DNA from: Ziziphus jujuba
Taxonomy: Eukaryota > Streptophyta > Magnoliopsida > Rosales > Rhamnaceae
Assembly: GCF_031755915.1 (NCBI RefSeq)
Contig: NC_083379.1
Location: 43,656,001 to 43,720,000 of the forward strand
DNA: 64,000 bases
Direction of reading: 5' to 3'
Part shown: one piece after another, positions 36,680-49,982 of the stretch
Numbering within the stretch: position 1 is the first letter of the stretch
Layout: each line of letters opens with the position of its first letter
Notes under the pieces: generated by a model
Seen by the model: only the letters and a program-made list of their open reading frames with translations
The model's database searches: none
What the model was told of the DNA's origin: nothing
Translations under genes and position numbers: made by a program

Positions 36680-38125
36680 GATGTAGACAAACATGCAGAG
36701 AGAAAAAGTATATATATATATATATACACACACAAATATACCATCATCTTGGTCTGTTTCTGGTTGGGAGAAATCTATGACCGTATAGACCTCGAGTGCG
36801 TTAAGGATGGGTGGGAGAGTTGAGTTCTGCAACCGTACGAGGGAGAAACTATAATTTGATATTGACAAAGCCTTGGTGCTGAAAACGGCCCCTGACTTCA
36901 AGTATTCAGGAACATAAGCTTCATACCACGTCTCCCCATTGAGATAGATATCGAATGCTCTGTACTGGTTGGATTGGAGCAGTTGGATTTCAGCAAAGTG
37001 CAAGTAAACATAATACTGGTTACTTTCATCCGGGGGTTCCCAATAGAATTCCAAGGGTCCACTGGCGTTCAACGGCGTGACGCAGGTGCTCATCACAATA
37101 GACGGTGCCTGTGAATTAGAGGTACTTTTGATGTTATTTACGGTAACCGAGGTTGTTAACGTGGTCCAGTCTTTCTGTGTATATGGCTTCCAGAGGCGAT
37201 CATGAATGTCATACGGATACCTTGAAAATAAAAAGGAAAAAGAAAAAATGAAAAAGAAAAAAAAGAAAGTAACTTGATTAAAATTCATTTGTTGATCAAG
37301 TACTTCATTGAAAGGAAAATGATTGTTTCTTTGTTTGTTTAATTACCTGTATGATTGATTGGTGGTTGACCCAATATCTAAGCGCCGGTCAAGTGCCAAT
37401 GATCCAGTTGAGGTAACATAAGTCGTATTTTTGAGACGTCTCAATTCTAATGCTGAAATAAAAGGTGTCCCAGAGTTTGTATTTACAACACATATTTGTA
37501 GATGGTTTTGCGAATGCAAGGTAATATGTATGACCTCCTTCACAATATTTAAATTTGCTGAACTAAAATTCACTGTAACCCAGTAATTAGGTCCCAAGTG
37601 CAGATCAAACTGTGGCAGCTTATTTAAACCGTCATAATTTCCATATAGAAAAGTGGCTCTGATCAAATACTTTGTAGATTCTGTAACATTTAGTTTGTAA
37701 CAGTTGCGGGTTCCTTGAGGGAAGCTTCTTACAAAGGCTACTTGCTTTTGCTGGTTAGCTTTGTATTCTGGCTTTATGTTCTTGCTTATGCCACTGCCAA
37801 TGAAGGGTGCGTCTGAAATATAATCTATTTTTGTTGTTGGCTCTGTGTAGCTGGTGTTTTTTGGAAGCCCACAATCTAAGCTAATACAACCTGAGATAAA
37901 CCAAAAGAGGACGTTTCACTACTTTAACTTAACTATACATATATATATAGATATATGTATTTATGTCATATACAGTTATAATAAACAAACTAAATAGACC
38001 CCTTTAATATATATAAGAATTAAAAGAGATAAGATAATCGTACCGGATTGGTTGAATGCACGAACGAGATGTAAAAGGGAAAAAACAATAGACAATGCAT
38101 ACACAAGGTGTTTAAAAATCTCCAT
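33787..38125 (-). CDS. Malectin-like/LRR receptor Ser/Thr kinase, gene C (intact, 875 aa)
   Basis: Thirteen exons: 38044-38125, 37347-37890, 36742-37220, 36460-36598, 36256-36327, 36015-36086, 35839-35919, 35481-35629, 35168-35379, 34942-35071, 34676-34738, 34388-34577, 33787-34201; total 2628 bp in frame. Domain order as in B: signal peptide ([14 protein letters not shown]), malectin-like ectodomain, [13 protein letters not shown], three LRRs, membrane span, RD kinase with [11 protein letters not shown] and GTPGYLDPE. The intron after the P-loop exon has a GC donor (35166-35167). The acceptor of exon 34676-34738 has moved 3 nt downstream (CAG became TAC, next AAG used), dropping one residue just before the GGREN segment. 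The third LRR exon ends AT instead of AG, giving Ile at the junction. The upstream TATA region is expanded into a TA repeat. No disabling change seen. Confidence 0.92.
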
Positions 38126-38170
38126 TGCTTTCCTGTTTTACTGCTGCTGATTAATTAGCTAGCCTAGATG

Positions 38171-38174
38171 CACT

Positions 38175-38198
<24 letters not shown>
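38171..38198 (-). promoter_or_regulatory. TATA-like box of gene C expanded to a (TA)n repeat
   Basis: At the place where A, B and D have GATGCA-TTATAAG, gene C reads GATGCACTTA followed by about eleven TA units and AAG. It lies 46-73 bases upstream of the ATG at 38125. Confidence 0.55.
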
Positions 38199-38199
<1 letters not shown>

Positions 38200-38205
<6 letters not shown>

Positions 38206-40320
38206 GGCCAGACCTTTTTCTCTAGAAAATGAAGTGTTCCACTAAAACCCTTTTCGAAGACTGTCTTCTTTCAATCTTTACCCATAGGTTTTTGATAATT
38301 CTAATGGCACCCCTAATGTTGCATGAAAATATAAATAAATAATTTTTCAATTTTGAATAGTTTAAGCTTTTGCAAAAAATGATAATTCAACGTATTATTA
38401 TATATAATCAAAAGATTTTTAAGGTAATGCAACAATTCTATATGAAAATAGAAATATATATAAAGATCCAAATCAATTTTAAAAACAACCAAGTTTTCAT
38501 GTGAAATGGAATATTAAAGAAAAATAAAAATAAAATAATAAATAAAATGATAACTCATCTTTTAACGGTGAAAAATGAGATTTGAAGATACTTGTAATGC
38601 ATATATAAAAAATATAACATTAATGTTTAATGTATAGATGGTTGAAATTTTCTTTTAAAAAAAAAGGTATATGGATGAAATAAATAAAATATATAAAAAA
38701 TAATAAAAAAATGCTTGAAGCCAATTTGCGTGAGGGACAAAACTATGTATTTTTTAGTCATTAATGTATGATGTATAAACAATATTTGTCAGAATATTTT
38801 TTTAAAAATCAAATTAAATTGTTAAATTTTATTGAGAATATTGACAATTAATTATTTCATTTCTTTTTATATTATTTTAATTAAAAAAATTGATCATGCA
38901 TGGATTACGATTTTTTTTTTATTTTTTTTTTAATTGCTAGCAGTTAAATTTCATCAAATTCTCTAAAAAATAAATAAACGAATAAATAAATAAACAGAGG
39001 GAAAATTATATAATTGATATTATGCCGCACGTTATTAATTAAACGAGAAACTGATCCAGAAAATACATACATATATATATAGGCAAGTTCAAATATATAT
39101 GAAACTTGAGGAGATTATTTTGTAACTATCCAAAATTCATATACAGTGGTATGGCATGAGTTTTACGGATCGATCATTACCACCCTCTGCCCTCAAGCTT
39201 GACAAGTACTCCATGAGTCCATGTCCATATGAGGATGACTAACAAAAACTTTATATATGAGACGAAGAGAAAAGAAACAAGTCTCTGGCTGTTAGTGTGT
39301 TTTCATTTGGATAAAAATAATGAAGGATTGGGAGTAGGACAGGAATACGACGGGTGATTTGGAGTCATTGAATCTTTAGCCGGGTGGCTGACTCAAGTAT
39401 ATATGAATATATAAATATGAGGTGGTATTTTATGTCCCGTGCACACTATCTCATCTCATCTTTATCCCTTCCATTCATTACATGTAATATAAATTTAATG
39501 ACCTACAATCATTATTAATATCACATAAAATAAAATATATGGATCCTATATAAAAAGTCTCATATTTGATTGTAAGTAAAACATGACACTCTTTAATATT
39601 CAAATACCAGTGACACAAAAAATAATTTTTTCTATAAGTATAATTTTGATCTATTCAAAATATATTTTTTGTTTTATATTGAAAATCTAATAATGTCGCA
39701 ATTACTAAAGATTAACTCTTTCCGATAGATCATTACCACTTGCTGACTAGTCTTGTAAGTTAGCAATGTTGTTCGTATGGGGGACTTGCTATTGTTTCCT
39801 TGTCAAATTCCCAATCCAAATTTTTTTTGTTTCTTGGAAAAAAAAATTTTGCAAAGAAATACATATATATATATATATATACAAACAATTTTTTCCTCCT
39901 AGGCTCAGAAGCCTAACAAGATTTTTTTTTTCTTTTGATTTCTGTTCTTTAATTTATATGAAGTTGTGATGAATGACAAAATAATTTAGGAGTAATGATA
40001 TGAGAAAATTCCAATAAATAATCACTTGATTTCTTGTTGAGTCCATTATATATAACATGGGCTCGGGAGCCTAAGATAAAATGAACTCTATTTGAAGTTA
40101 CCGTTATAAAATAGAAGAGTTCTATTGAAGGATACCAATTACTTGATGCATTGAGGGAACACGGTTGCGGTTGCAAGGGTATGTGAAAGATATGTAGTTT
40201 GATTTACAGAGTCACAGTGCCTTGGAGATCAAATCCAGTGAGCACTTTTTAGCATGATGGGGTTTGGAGGCATTCTTTAGAGATATACAATACCGGGATG
40301 TGGAAGTTGAAAATTTACTC
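38200..40320. other. Spacer upstream of gene C
   Basis: AT-rich, no credible gene. The segment 39720-39830 (GTTAGCAATGTTGTTCGTATG) resembles 41690-41770. (TA)n at 39863-39880. Frames here are short and low-complexity. Confidence 0.55.
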
Positions 40321-40662
40321 TGTTAGAGTTAGTGACCCGAATTCTTGTTGATCCGACCCGAAAAGTTCGCGGTGCGACCTATTTGGTGAAACTAATTTTG
40401 GAGAAAAATTTGGGGCTCTGTATGGACCTGTTCAATTTTAGGGTTTCTTCCGTACTATATATATATATATATTTTTGTTCGGCTGTAATTGGGGTTTTTT
40501 AGGGTATCTCGATTTCGGCTCACCTTTGTACCAATCTTTCGATATTAGATTTGTTTCTCCCTGCCCGTGGTTTTTCCCGTCAAGGGTTTCCACGTAAATT
40601 GTGTGTTTGTTCTCGTTTTCTTTGTTTCCGTTGCTATTTGTTTTTCTCCCAATTCCGTAACA
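40321..40662 (+). mobile_element. Solo LTR with perfect 5-bp target duplication
   Basis: 342 bp, TGTTAGAGTTAGTGACCCG to CCGTAACA, flanked on both sides by TACTC (40316-40320 and 40663-40667). No internal retrotransposon sequence adjoins it, so it is a solo LTR left by recombination. The same family lies at 26753-27195. The CCACGTAAAT-TGTGTGTT end resembles copia-type LTRs; lineage is inferred only. Confidence 0.92.
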
Positions 40663-41929
40663 TACTCTGTTCAAATTAGCCGTGGAATACAAAATCCTCT
40701 ACGTCCAACTGAGACTTAGGAGCTCAACTAATTAAGTGGTCTATGCCTTTGAGGATGTGGATGATCTCCTCTTATGGTACTTGACTAGATACTTATAAAA
40801 AATAAAAATAAAAACAAAAACAAAACCACACCAAAGAAATTGCCACATTAATTATAATCAAGTCAGTTTTGCCTTTTTATGAGAGTATCTTGTGGCATTT
40901 CTCATTTGATGATGCTGACTTCGAATTTTTACACCTATAATATATTAGAATATAATTAATTCATTGTCCTTTATGAAAATAAGAGAAAAATATAAGAAAG
41001 ACTTTGCTGAAGTCATTCCTTATTCTATCAATCGGACGTTGTCGTTGCACTCTATCTTATCTCTTATCTTTATATTGACTTCATTATGATAAACAACGAA
41101 GACCATAGACGTCGGAATCAAATCAATATGAGTGAATTATACTTTCTTACGTCAAGTATGGAAGTATATATATGTAGTTCTTGTCGTCCAAAGAGGTCTT
41201 CTTGCATGAATCTTTGACTTCTCATTTTGATTGCAAAACCTAATTTTCCCTACTAACTGACTCAGCATGCCATGCATTGGAATTTTGTACACATGGTCTA
41301 TGGAGATGCCAATATTGGAATGTATTAAATATTAATTTCCGATCATATTTAAATCCCAACAATTACCCTTTTAATTCCAAGTATTGTTTTTCGATCGCCT
41401 AATTAGCTTAGAGGTTCCCCCCATTCTCCAAGGATGAAAACCAACTCTAAACAACGATCTTGAACTTGGTAAAAAATTTTAAAAAAATAAAAAAAAAGGC
41501 TTGAAGGATAATTTGCAACATATACACGTACAATAGTTCAGGATCATTGGTCCAAATAATCCCTTTTTTTTTTTTTTTTTTTTTTTTTACACGATCGAGT
41601 GGCTCTCTATCCGTACAAGTGGATGTTACTGGTAGCAAAAAAAATAATCACCATTAATTTATTAGATATTGTTTAAGATTATTCCTGCATGCTAGCTAGT
41701 CTTTAAGCTAGCAATGTTGTTCCTATGAGGGTGTTCGTTCAAATTCTCTGATCCCGAGAATTTTTTAAGAACAATTAAAAATAAAATAGAAAAATCCAGC
41801 AATATTTATAAAGAAAAATAAAAACAAAATGTACAATTTTTTATTATTATTATTATTTTTTGCGTCCAAACTCTATATCTAATTGACGGACTCAAATGAG
41901 TGGTTGAATAGTCCTATGATGAGGGAATA

Positions 41930-44120
41930 TCTAAGTGCTTCTTTGTGAAGCATTATTTAACCAAATTGGTATAGATGATAAAAATTGTTGAATAGAATCA
42001 CTCATTAAAAAAAAAAAAAAAAAAAAAGGCCTCATCAAATACACCTAAAATATTGCCACAAAATAGTAAATAAAATTGTTAAACAAGTTGCTATTTGTAA
42101 GATTATGTATTTATGTATGATTAATTATAGAGTCTGCAGCATGCTCGATGCATCTACATCGCATGCATGAAAAGAAACAAACAATTGATCAAGTGAGTTT
42201 ACAGCCTTCTAAGTACCCAGTGGTATAAGTATTTCTTATGGAAAAACAATGGTGGTACCTCTAAGATATACAAAAAAAAAAATAAAATAATAACAAGTAA
42301 TCAATTTCTTTTACGAAAACTAAGAAGTAGAAGAAGAAGAAAGATTTTGTAGAAGTCGTTCCATAGTCTATCAATGGTACGTTGCCGGAGCAGTGATAGC
42401 ACTATTTTATCTCTTAGCTTGAAATTTCAAAGTTGGCGTCTATATGTGATAAGCTGCGAAGATCATAGACGTCGGAATCAATTGAGTATGAGCTAGCTAA
42501 TTTGTTTGTCAAGAAAGGATGTATATATAATGAAACTTTTTTGCTTTAATATATGACCAGTTCTTGTACTTAAAAGATCTTCTTGCATCAATCCTCGATT
42601 TCTTATATTAACTACAAAATGTAATTTTCCCTACGGGTATATGCTTGGCATTATTGGAAATTGGAATTTTGTTGATGTTTCTATACATGGAGATGCCTAT
42701 AATGGGACGTGCTTGACCTTTTCCCATCTTATCTATTTTCTCATCCCTTCGATTTTTGTCCACGCCGTGTACGTTGGGCAGTAAGTAAGAGATTTGGATC
42801 ATCTACTTGTTATTTTTCAGTGTTCGTTAATAGCTTTTTTTTTTTTTTTTTTTTAACACTAGAAATAGATATTAACACATGTCTAATATGAATTATATTC
42901 TTTTTTTTTTAATTTTTTTATTATAAAACAGTGTTGTATTATTTATTAAATTAAAGATCAAATAGTTAAAATTGAAAATTAAGCACAATCAAAAATGTAA
43001 ACAACAAGAAAAGGATTCTATTTCATAAGCAAATATATAGTTGATAACCTAACCTCCATACGAGTAAGTAAATGTGCATACCATTTATATGGGCTAATAA
43101 TTATTATCCAAATATCGTGTTTCAATATATATTATTGTTCATTTAATTATATATATATATATATATTAAATACCTCATTGGCATGAGTCCTCACACCCAC
43201 ATATTTAAAAATGTGTGAATTTAAGTCATCTTTCAATTGCATCATTTCGATTAGAATATTATAATGAAAAACATAATGCACTATATGTATATTATATTTA
43301 AGCTACACTCTATATAAAACAGAGAATACAGTTGATAGCTAAGGCTGTTCTCAAATCTAAACCATTTTATTTATTTATTTTATGAATCAACTATTTTAAA
43401 CTCGAAAGTCCAAATAAATGCAATTTAAAATTAATATGGATCATATAATTCATTATGATCATACGCTATTAGATAAAAACTTTAACAATGTTATATATAG
43501 GATTTTGATAGAGCGGCCAGGTATTTAGCTTGGGCTATGTAGTTACCTTATCTTATGATACATGATATTGATATACTATAATATTAAACGGGCGAAAGAG
43601 AAAATAATTAAAATTTTACATATATGTTTTAAAAAAAAATTCAATTTGGATACTATGTGATAATTTTATTAGCTATAATAATATTTTAAAAAATAATTGT
43701 CACTAAAAAATTCACTTTTTCATATATTTAATATTAAAAAATTAATATTATAAATTAATATTATCATTCATAATTTGTGGATTTTATTTTTGTATAGTCC
43801 ATTATTGCTACATAATTACATAATGATTTGATATAGATATATCCACATATTTACCAATTTTGCATAATAAAATTTATATGATAAATAATATGATAATATT
43901 TTATTTATTTATATTGTATTTAAGTTATAGATTTAATATATTGGGAAAAAAATACAGATTTATAATTCACCCGTCCAAATTCATTTTATATTATTTTTTG
44001 AACCATGCCACATTAGTTAAAAAATAAAGTTTAGACCTAGTATAGTTTTACTCCAAAAACTTACGTGGTTTTGATACAACAAGACCTAATTTACCGTCGT
44101 TTATATTTTTCATATGTTAT
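41930..44120. repeat. Diverged segmental duplication, copy 2
   Basis: Colinear with 45767-48170: shared landmarks include GAAGCATTATTTAACCAAA, TAGAGTCTGCAGC, CCCAGTGGT-TAAGTATTTCTTAT, TAGACGTCGGAATCAA, AAGAAAGGATGTATATA, CGCCGTGT and a shared right end near TATATTTTTCATGTATTT-like text. Non-coding in both copies. Confidence 0.75.
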
Positions 44121-45766
44121 TCTATATTTATCGTTTTAAAATATTTACATATTCTTTGTTATTATTATTATTATTATTATTATTTTTGATGGAATATTAC
44201 AAACCTAAACCAAAAATGAAGCCCAATCGAACTGTCTAGCATCGCCCAACCAACCAAAAAAGGCCACACTTATGCGAAAAGTTAAAAAGCCCAACCAAAA
44301 TGTAAACGACAAGTCGCTTAAACGGAGCCCAAATGGCGATACCACCAGTGGATATGGTTTGGGGATCATATGGACGGCAACATCTTCTCCGATAACGTCG
44401 CTTTCTTCCCCTTTCAGTGACTGGACCTGCAACAATCAGTGAACACCTTCTTGCCCGCGCTTCATTCATCCACTCGACCTCTATCACTTTTCGTAAGTTG
44501 TTTGGATGAAACCCAAAAAAATAAAAAAAGGGATAATCATTGTAAATTGAAATTTTTTTACAATTAATCTTGTATATTTATTTTTTTTCAGATATTTGCC
44601 TTCTCGTTTAACTTTAGTTTCAAATTATTCATTTTTATTGTAAAATATAAAATCTGATCCAATATTAATAATAATAAAAAATCACAACACCTTTCCAAAC
44701 TTATTACCGAACAAAAACTAAATTTCCCAAATAAATATAGTTAATGAAACATTTTACGATCAATGCCCTCTTCATCTTCTGCCTTTTATTCAGCATCATG
44801 GAATACAACTCTCACTCAATCTCAAGATTTTCTTTTTATTGCTAATCTGGATTTAAAATTCAAAAAATTTATTAAAAAACTTAGGACATCGTTCTAAATA
44901 AGATAAAATTTTCAATTTTTTTCTTAGACAATAAAATATATATCAATAGCAAAGTTTAGGTTCCATGTGAACCAAAAACAACACTTGCAAAAGACTTCCA
45001 AGCTTTCCAATTTGCTACTTGATTTTGAGGGAAAAAATAGCTTGCATATATAGCAGTAATGATGTTCAAAACTAAAGCCATGTAAAATTCAATATGCAAA
45101 ATAGAATAAGAAAACCTGTTGGAAGAAAAATTATAGAAAATAAACAATAAGAACACACAAATAAAAATAAAACAAAATTAAAAATTGATCAAAACATCCA
45201 ATTCATAACTATGTAGAAGGACAAAAAATTTAAAGATAGAAAGTTTTGGATTTTTATTTAGGTGAGCCCCATAAAGCTTTGAATATATTAAGATGAGGAA
45301 CAAAAAATTGTAAAAATTTATATAGTTGATGTTGGCTTTTCTACATTATAGTAGATTTTGCGATGGCTATGGCAAAGATAAATGTTTGGTAGCAGGTTTT
45401 TAATTTCATTTTGAATAATGTGTTTTAATTAGATGGATTTTTTTGTCTTTTAACTTGTGAATTTTGAATTTAATTATATATATTATATTAGAAAGGAATA
45501 ATAATTCGAAAATTAAATTAAACTAAAAGAGAAGTATCTGAAAAAATCAAAACACAAGGATAATTATGAGAAATCTTCAATTTAAAAGGTAAGTTAATGT
45601 AATTATCTTTAAAAAAAAATGAAAAAAAAAGGAGCGTTTTGATTAGGTGCTTTTAGTAGAGCACTTATAGATTTTTTTTTTTAAAACAAAAAAAAATGCT
45701 TCATGTTCTGATGAAAACATTAATCTGAATTTTTTTTTTTTTTTTGTTTCTTATTTCAGTTTTAAA

Positions 45767-46108
45767 TGTGCTTAATTTCTACAATCTTTATGAAGCATTA
45801 TTTAACCAAAGTGCTATAGATGACAAAAATATTAAATATAATCACTTATAAAAATAAAAATAAAAACAAAAGTAGCATCAAATACACCCAAAATATTGAC
45901 ACAAAATTAAATAAAATTGGTAAAAAAGTTGCTAATATTATGTATTTACGCATGATTATAGAGTCTGCAGCCTGCTCAACGCATCAGATTGCATGAAAAG
46001 TAGCAAACGATTGATCAAGCGCATTTTTAGCCTTCTAAGCACCCAGTGGTGTAAGTATTTCTTATATTGAAAACAATGGTGGCTGGGTTCGAATTTTTAC
46101 AGTATCAC

Positions 46109-46154
<46 letters not shown>

Positions 46155-48170
46155 TGGTCATTTTCTTTTGAAAAAGAAGAAGTAGAATAAAAAAAAGAAG
46201 AAGAAGAAAGACTTTGTAGAAATCGTGTCATTCTTTCAATGGCATGTTGCCACAACAGTAATAGCACTATCTTATCCCTTCAACTAAATTTCAAAATTTG
46301 GCATCTATTATAAGCTGCGAAGACCCTAGACGTCGGAATCAAATGTCTACGAGTTAGCTAATATGTTATGTCAAGAAAGGATGTATATAACTGTATATGA
46401 CCAGTTGATCTTGTACAGCTGAAAGACATTCTTTCATGAATCCTTGACTTCTCATATTAATTACAAAATATAATTTCCCTACGGACACGGCGTGCCATTG
46501 TTGGAATTGACACGTATAACGGCATGTGTTTGACCTTTCTTCTTCCTTTTTTTTTTTGGGTGGTGGGTAAATACGTGTTTGACCTTTCTGATCATATCTA
46601 TATTTTCTCATACATTTGGTTTTTGTCCGCGCCGTGTGTGCTGGGTGGTAAATATATAGTTGATGACCTCCATACCGGTAAACCATTTACATGAGCTAAT
46701 AAATTTGATATTATCAAAATGTCGTGTATAATTAAATAAATTATTGGTATGTTGTCCCAACATCTACATATTTGAAAAGCATTTACATTAGAATATTATA
46801 ATAAAAAAATACAAATATATGAATATTATATTTACTTTCTTTAAGCTACACTCCATATAAAACATAAAACACACTAAGACCCCTCAGGCCCATTATATGA
46901 TCATATGTTATTGGATAAACACTTTAATAATGCTATATATAAAATTTCAATTCTGTGGATTGTGTAATTTATTATGTTATATGATATTGATATATACAAT
47001 GTTAAATAGTGGCAAATAAGGAAATATATAAAATTTTATTTTTTAAAAAAGAAAAATTAAGTGAGATTTACATATTACGTGACAATTTAATTGGTTATCA
47101 TTAAAACGAAAATTTTTTCATATTAAATTTTTAATATTAAAAAATAAAAAAATATATTGTTAATTAATATTATTATTCATAATTTACTAATTCTACCCGG
47201 TAAAGCCCACCACCAATGCTACATGGCCTATCTATTAGATCATAACTAGCTGTCCATATATTGTCACGCTTACTAATTTTGTATGTTACCTTGCCAACTC
47301 AAAATCACAGAAAATAATACTAAAGTAGTTATTTAGTCTACCAATGTATCAGTTAAGCTCTGTTTGGAAAGTATAAAAGTTGATAAAAAATTGATTTTTG
47401 AAATTTAGTTTCTCAGGATTTAGATCCTGAAAATTAATTTTTCTCTTAGTTTGTTTAGTAAGTAATAGGAAAGTTTAATATTATTTAATAAATTAAGGGT
47501 AAATATATATTTTTAAAAAAATTAAACTATTTTCTTTGGAATTCTTAAAATAACACCTATATAAATGGGAATAATTTTTCTACATATTTTTCTACATTGG
47601 TAAGAATCTAATTTCTTGGATTCATATTTTTTCACCTTACAATAAACATTCAAATAAAAAAAAAATCATCACTTTTCCAAAGAAATTAAATTCCTACTAA
47701 CTTTATATTTATCCTAGCATGTCATTAAGAGTATATTATTTGATTGATTTATACTTAATAACACTTATCGTTTTGAGGTTCATATATCTATTTTTAAGTT
47801 ATATTAACATGTTGACTAATAAAATAGTAACAAATATACTCTTAATAAATATATTGATAAGCTAGATGATGCATGTAACATTACTCAATGGAATAATGTA
47901 TAATGTTTTATTTATTTATAACAATATTTTATTTGTTAATATTGGATTTCAGTAATAGATTTTATATATTGCACCAAAAAAAAAAAAAAGTTACAGAAAT
48001 ATAATTTATCTATCCAATTTTATTTTATTTTTTACCATTAATATATTTGCACATTATTTGGCACATTAGTTGACAAATAAAGTTTATACCTACAGATTTT
48101 TACTCTAAGAACTTATGCAGTTCTGATAACATGTCCTAGTTTATCATCAATTATATTTTTCATGTATTTA
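45767..48170. repeat. Diverged segmental duplication, copy 3
   Basis: Partner of 41930-44120, about 200 bp longer because of an (ATA)n run and other indels. A third partial copy is at about 40985-41330 (GTAGTTCTTGTCGTCCAAAG, TAGACGTCGGAATCAAAT). Confidence 0.75.
46109..46153. repeat. (TAA)15 microsatellite
   Basis: Uninterrupted TAA units; length makes it probably polymorphic. Confidence 0.95.
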
Positions 48171-48427
48171 CACACACACACACACACAAGACATATATAT
48201 ATATACAATCATAATGATTAATATATGAATAATACCAGAGGTCTCATTTAGTTTACTAAGTTATTTACCAAATTACACATTATTATTTAACTGATTTATA
48301 TTTAATTATATTTACCTTCAAAAGTTTGTTTATTCATATATAGGTCACATGATAACCAGTCAAATAATAACACGTGTATATTTATTAAATAATTTAATAA
48401 ACTAAATAGTGCCTGTAACATTACTCT

Positions 48428-48430
<3 letters not shown>

Positions 48431-48477
<47 letters not shown>
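48431..48477. repeat. Compound (CA)15(TA)8 microsatellite
   Basis: Fifteen CA units pass directly into TA units. A shorter (CA)n lies at 48171-48187 followed by TA units at 48195-48204. Confidence 0.95.
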
Positions 48478-49651
48478 TAATCAGGCTTCCATGAGGCCGA
48501 TTTGATGATTTTGCTTTTATAATTAAAACTTCATTTTTCATCCCTTAAATTATTTGAAATGTGGAGACTTAAAAATGCATTTATAGTTATCTGGGTTTGT
48601 ATAGAGTTATTTGTCCAAGTTTAATATATCACTTAACCATATTTGATCACTAATTAAATTTAAATCCCTAGCCCCTGGTATGGTCCAATAGTTAATAAAG
48701 AAATACCTAATGCTAAAATCATATTCAAGTGTACCTGATGTTTAGACTACTAACTATATAATTATTTGGCCAATTTGATGGCTTTATTATTAGGATTTCA
48801 TTTTTCAGCTACTAGATTGCTTTAAGGGCTGATATCAAAAAACTTATTTATCATTATCTAGATTCTTATAGATTTATTTTATCCAAATAGAGTTTTCTTA
48901 TATCTCTAAACCTATATTTGATTAAGAATTAAATTTTAAATATTAGCAATTGATGTGATAAATGGTTAATAATGAAAAACCTATGCTAAAATCATCAAGT
49001 TGACCTAAAATGAGCCTCGATATATACATATATATAGTTTTAAATTTACGTATTTTTATTTATGAAAAATTGCCAACTTTTTTTTTTTTTTGGGTAAAGA
49101 TGAAAATTGCAAACTTAAACCAATAAAGGATGCCAAAAGATATTTGGTAAGGTGGATATACTACTTCACCATAATCCATTCAATAATAAATTGTCAACTC
49201 ATTAAGATATGACACCTCATTTTTTAATTCCATCCACTTAAACTCTTAATTTGGCAAGTTTTTATTTTTTTATTTTTGGTAATTAATTTGGCAAATCTTC
49301 ATTGGTAAATCAATTTCCAAAATATAGTTTGTTAACACCTTTAGATTCTTTATAAAGAATCATGCCATCAATTGCTTTAAATACTCATAATAAAATTAGA
49401 TTAAAATAAAAATAAAACTTCAAAATAAACAAAATAATATCTGAAAGCTACATTAAAACAAAAATAAAACTATATTAAAACGCTAATGTTAAACATATAA
49501 TAGAAAACGTTAGATCTCTTTTTATGTTAACGAAATTTACACTTGATAATACCGAAACCTCGTTTTGACTCTAATTTGTATATATAAATTTAAGAGGTTG
49601 AAAAAATAAAAAATAAAAATAAACGGGGAGGGGGGCCTACATGTAGGTCCG

Positions 49652-49710
49652 TACCCGTAGTCAACATAACCAGGTGTGCCAGCAATATTGGTAGACACGT
49701 GAGTGCCACT
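49652..49710 (-). pseudogene. Relic of a receptor-kinase activation-loop exon
   Basis: The minus strand reads [17 protein letters not shown], matching [19 protein letters not shown] of gene C. Homology begins at the GCCACT shared with the adjacent repeat (49705-49710) and ends near 49652. It stands immediately left of the 3' flank of gene D, so it is a fragment of another array member joined at a short homology. Confidence 0.85.
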
Positions 49711-49860
49711 TAAATTATTAATTTTTGATTAAGCACATATTAAACTCTTAATTCGATAATATTACATACAGTATGACCCACTTAAATTACTAATTTTTGA
49801 TTAAGCACAAAAGATTTATTAAACTCTTAATTCGATAATATTACATACAGTATGACAATG
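49706..49860. repeat. Tandem duplication of ~75 bp in the 3' flank of gene D
   Basis: CACTTAAATTA-TAATTTTTG...AATATTACATACAGTATGAC occurs at about 49706-49777 and again at 49779-49855; the second copy has a few extra bases. The left unit abuts the exon relic. Confidence 0.85.
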
Positions 49861-49982
49861 CCTGACATGTCAAACTCCACATGAAAGGAAAACCATAGAG
49901 AAAACAAAGGCTTTAAGATATTTAAAAACATGGAAAATATTTCACCTCTAAAAGGAGTAGCATCATTATAATATACAGACTA

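Larger units (their letters stand above)
40668..49651. other. Large C-D spacer built of duplicated segments, no intact gene
   Basis: Contains two long diverged copies of one segment (41930-44120 and 45767-48170) and a shorter third (about 40985-41330). Between them, 44200-44480 is a GC-richer island partly resembling 55990-56100 (AAGCCCAATC-AAC-GTCTA). Parts of the duplicated segment (around 43680-43800 and 47080-47220) also resemble 29460-29620 in the B upstream spacer. Microsatellites at 46109-46153 and 48431-48477. Open frames are short and carry no recognised domain. The repeated spacer without gene bodies suggests lost array members. Confidence 0.6.

Noticed and set aside
44205..44487. 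Two overlapping frames in the C-D spacer GC island
   Set aside because: No domain, opposite-phase overlap, and partial similarity to non-coding DNA at 55990-56100; the start of an old element is possible but cannot be supported.
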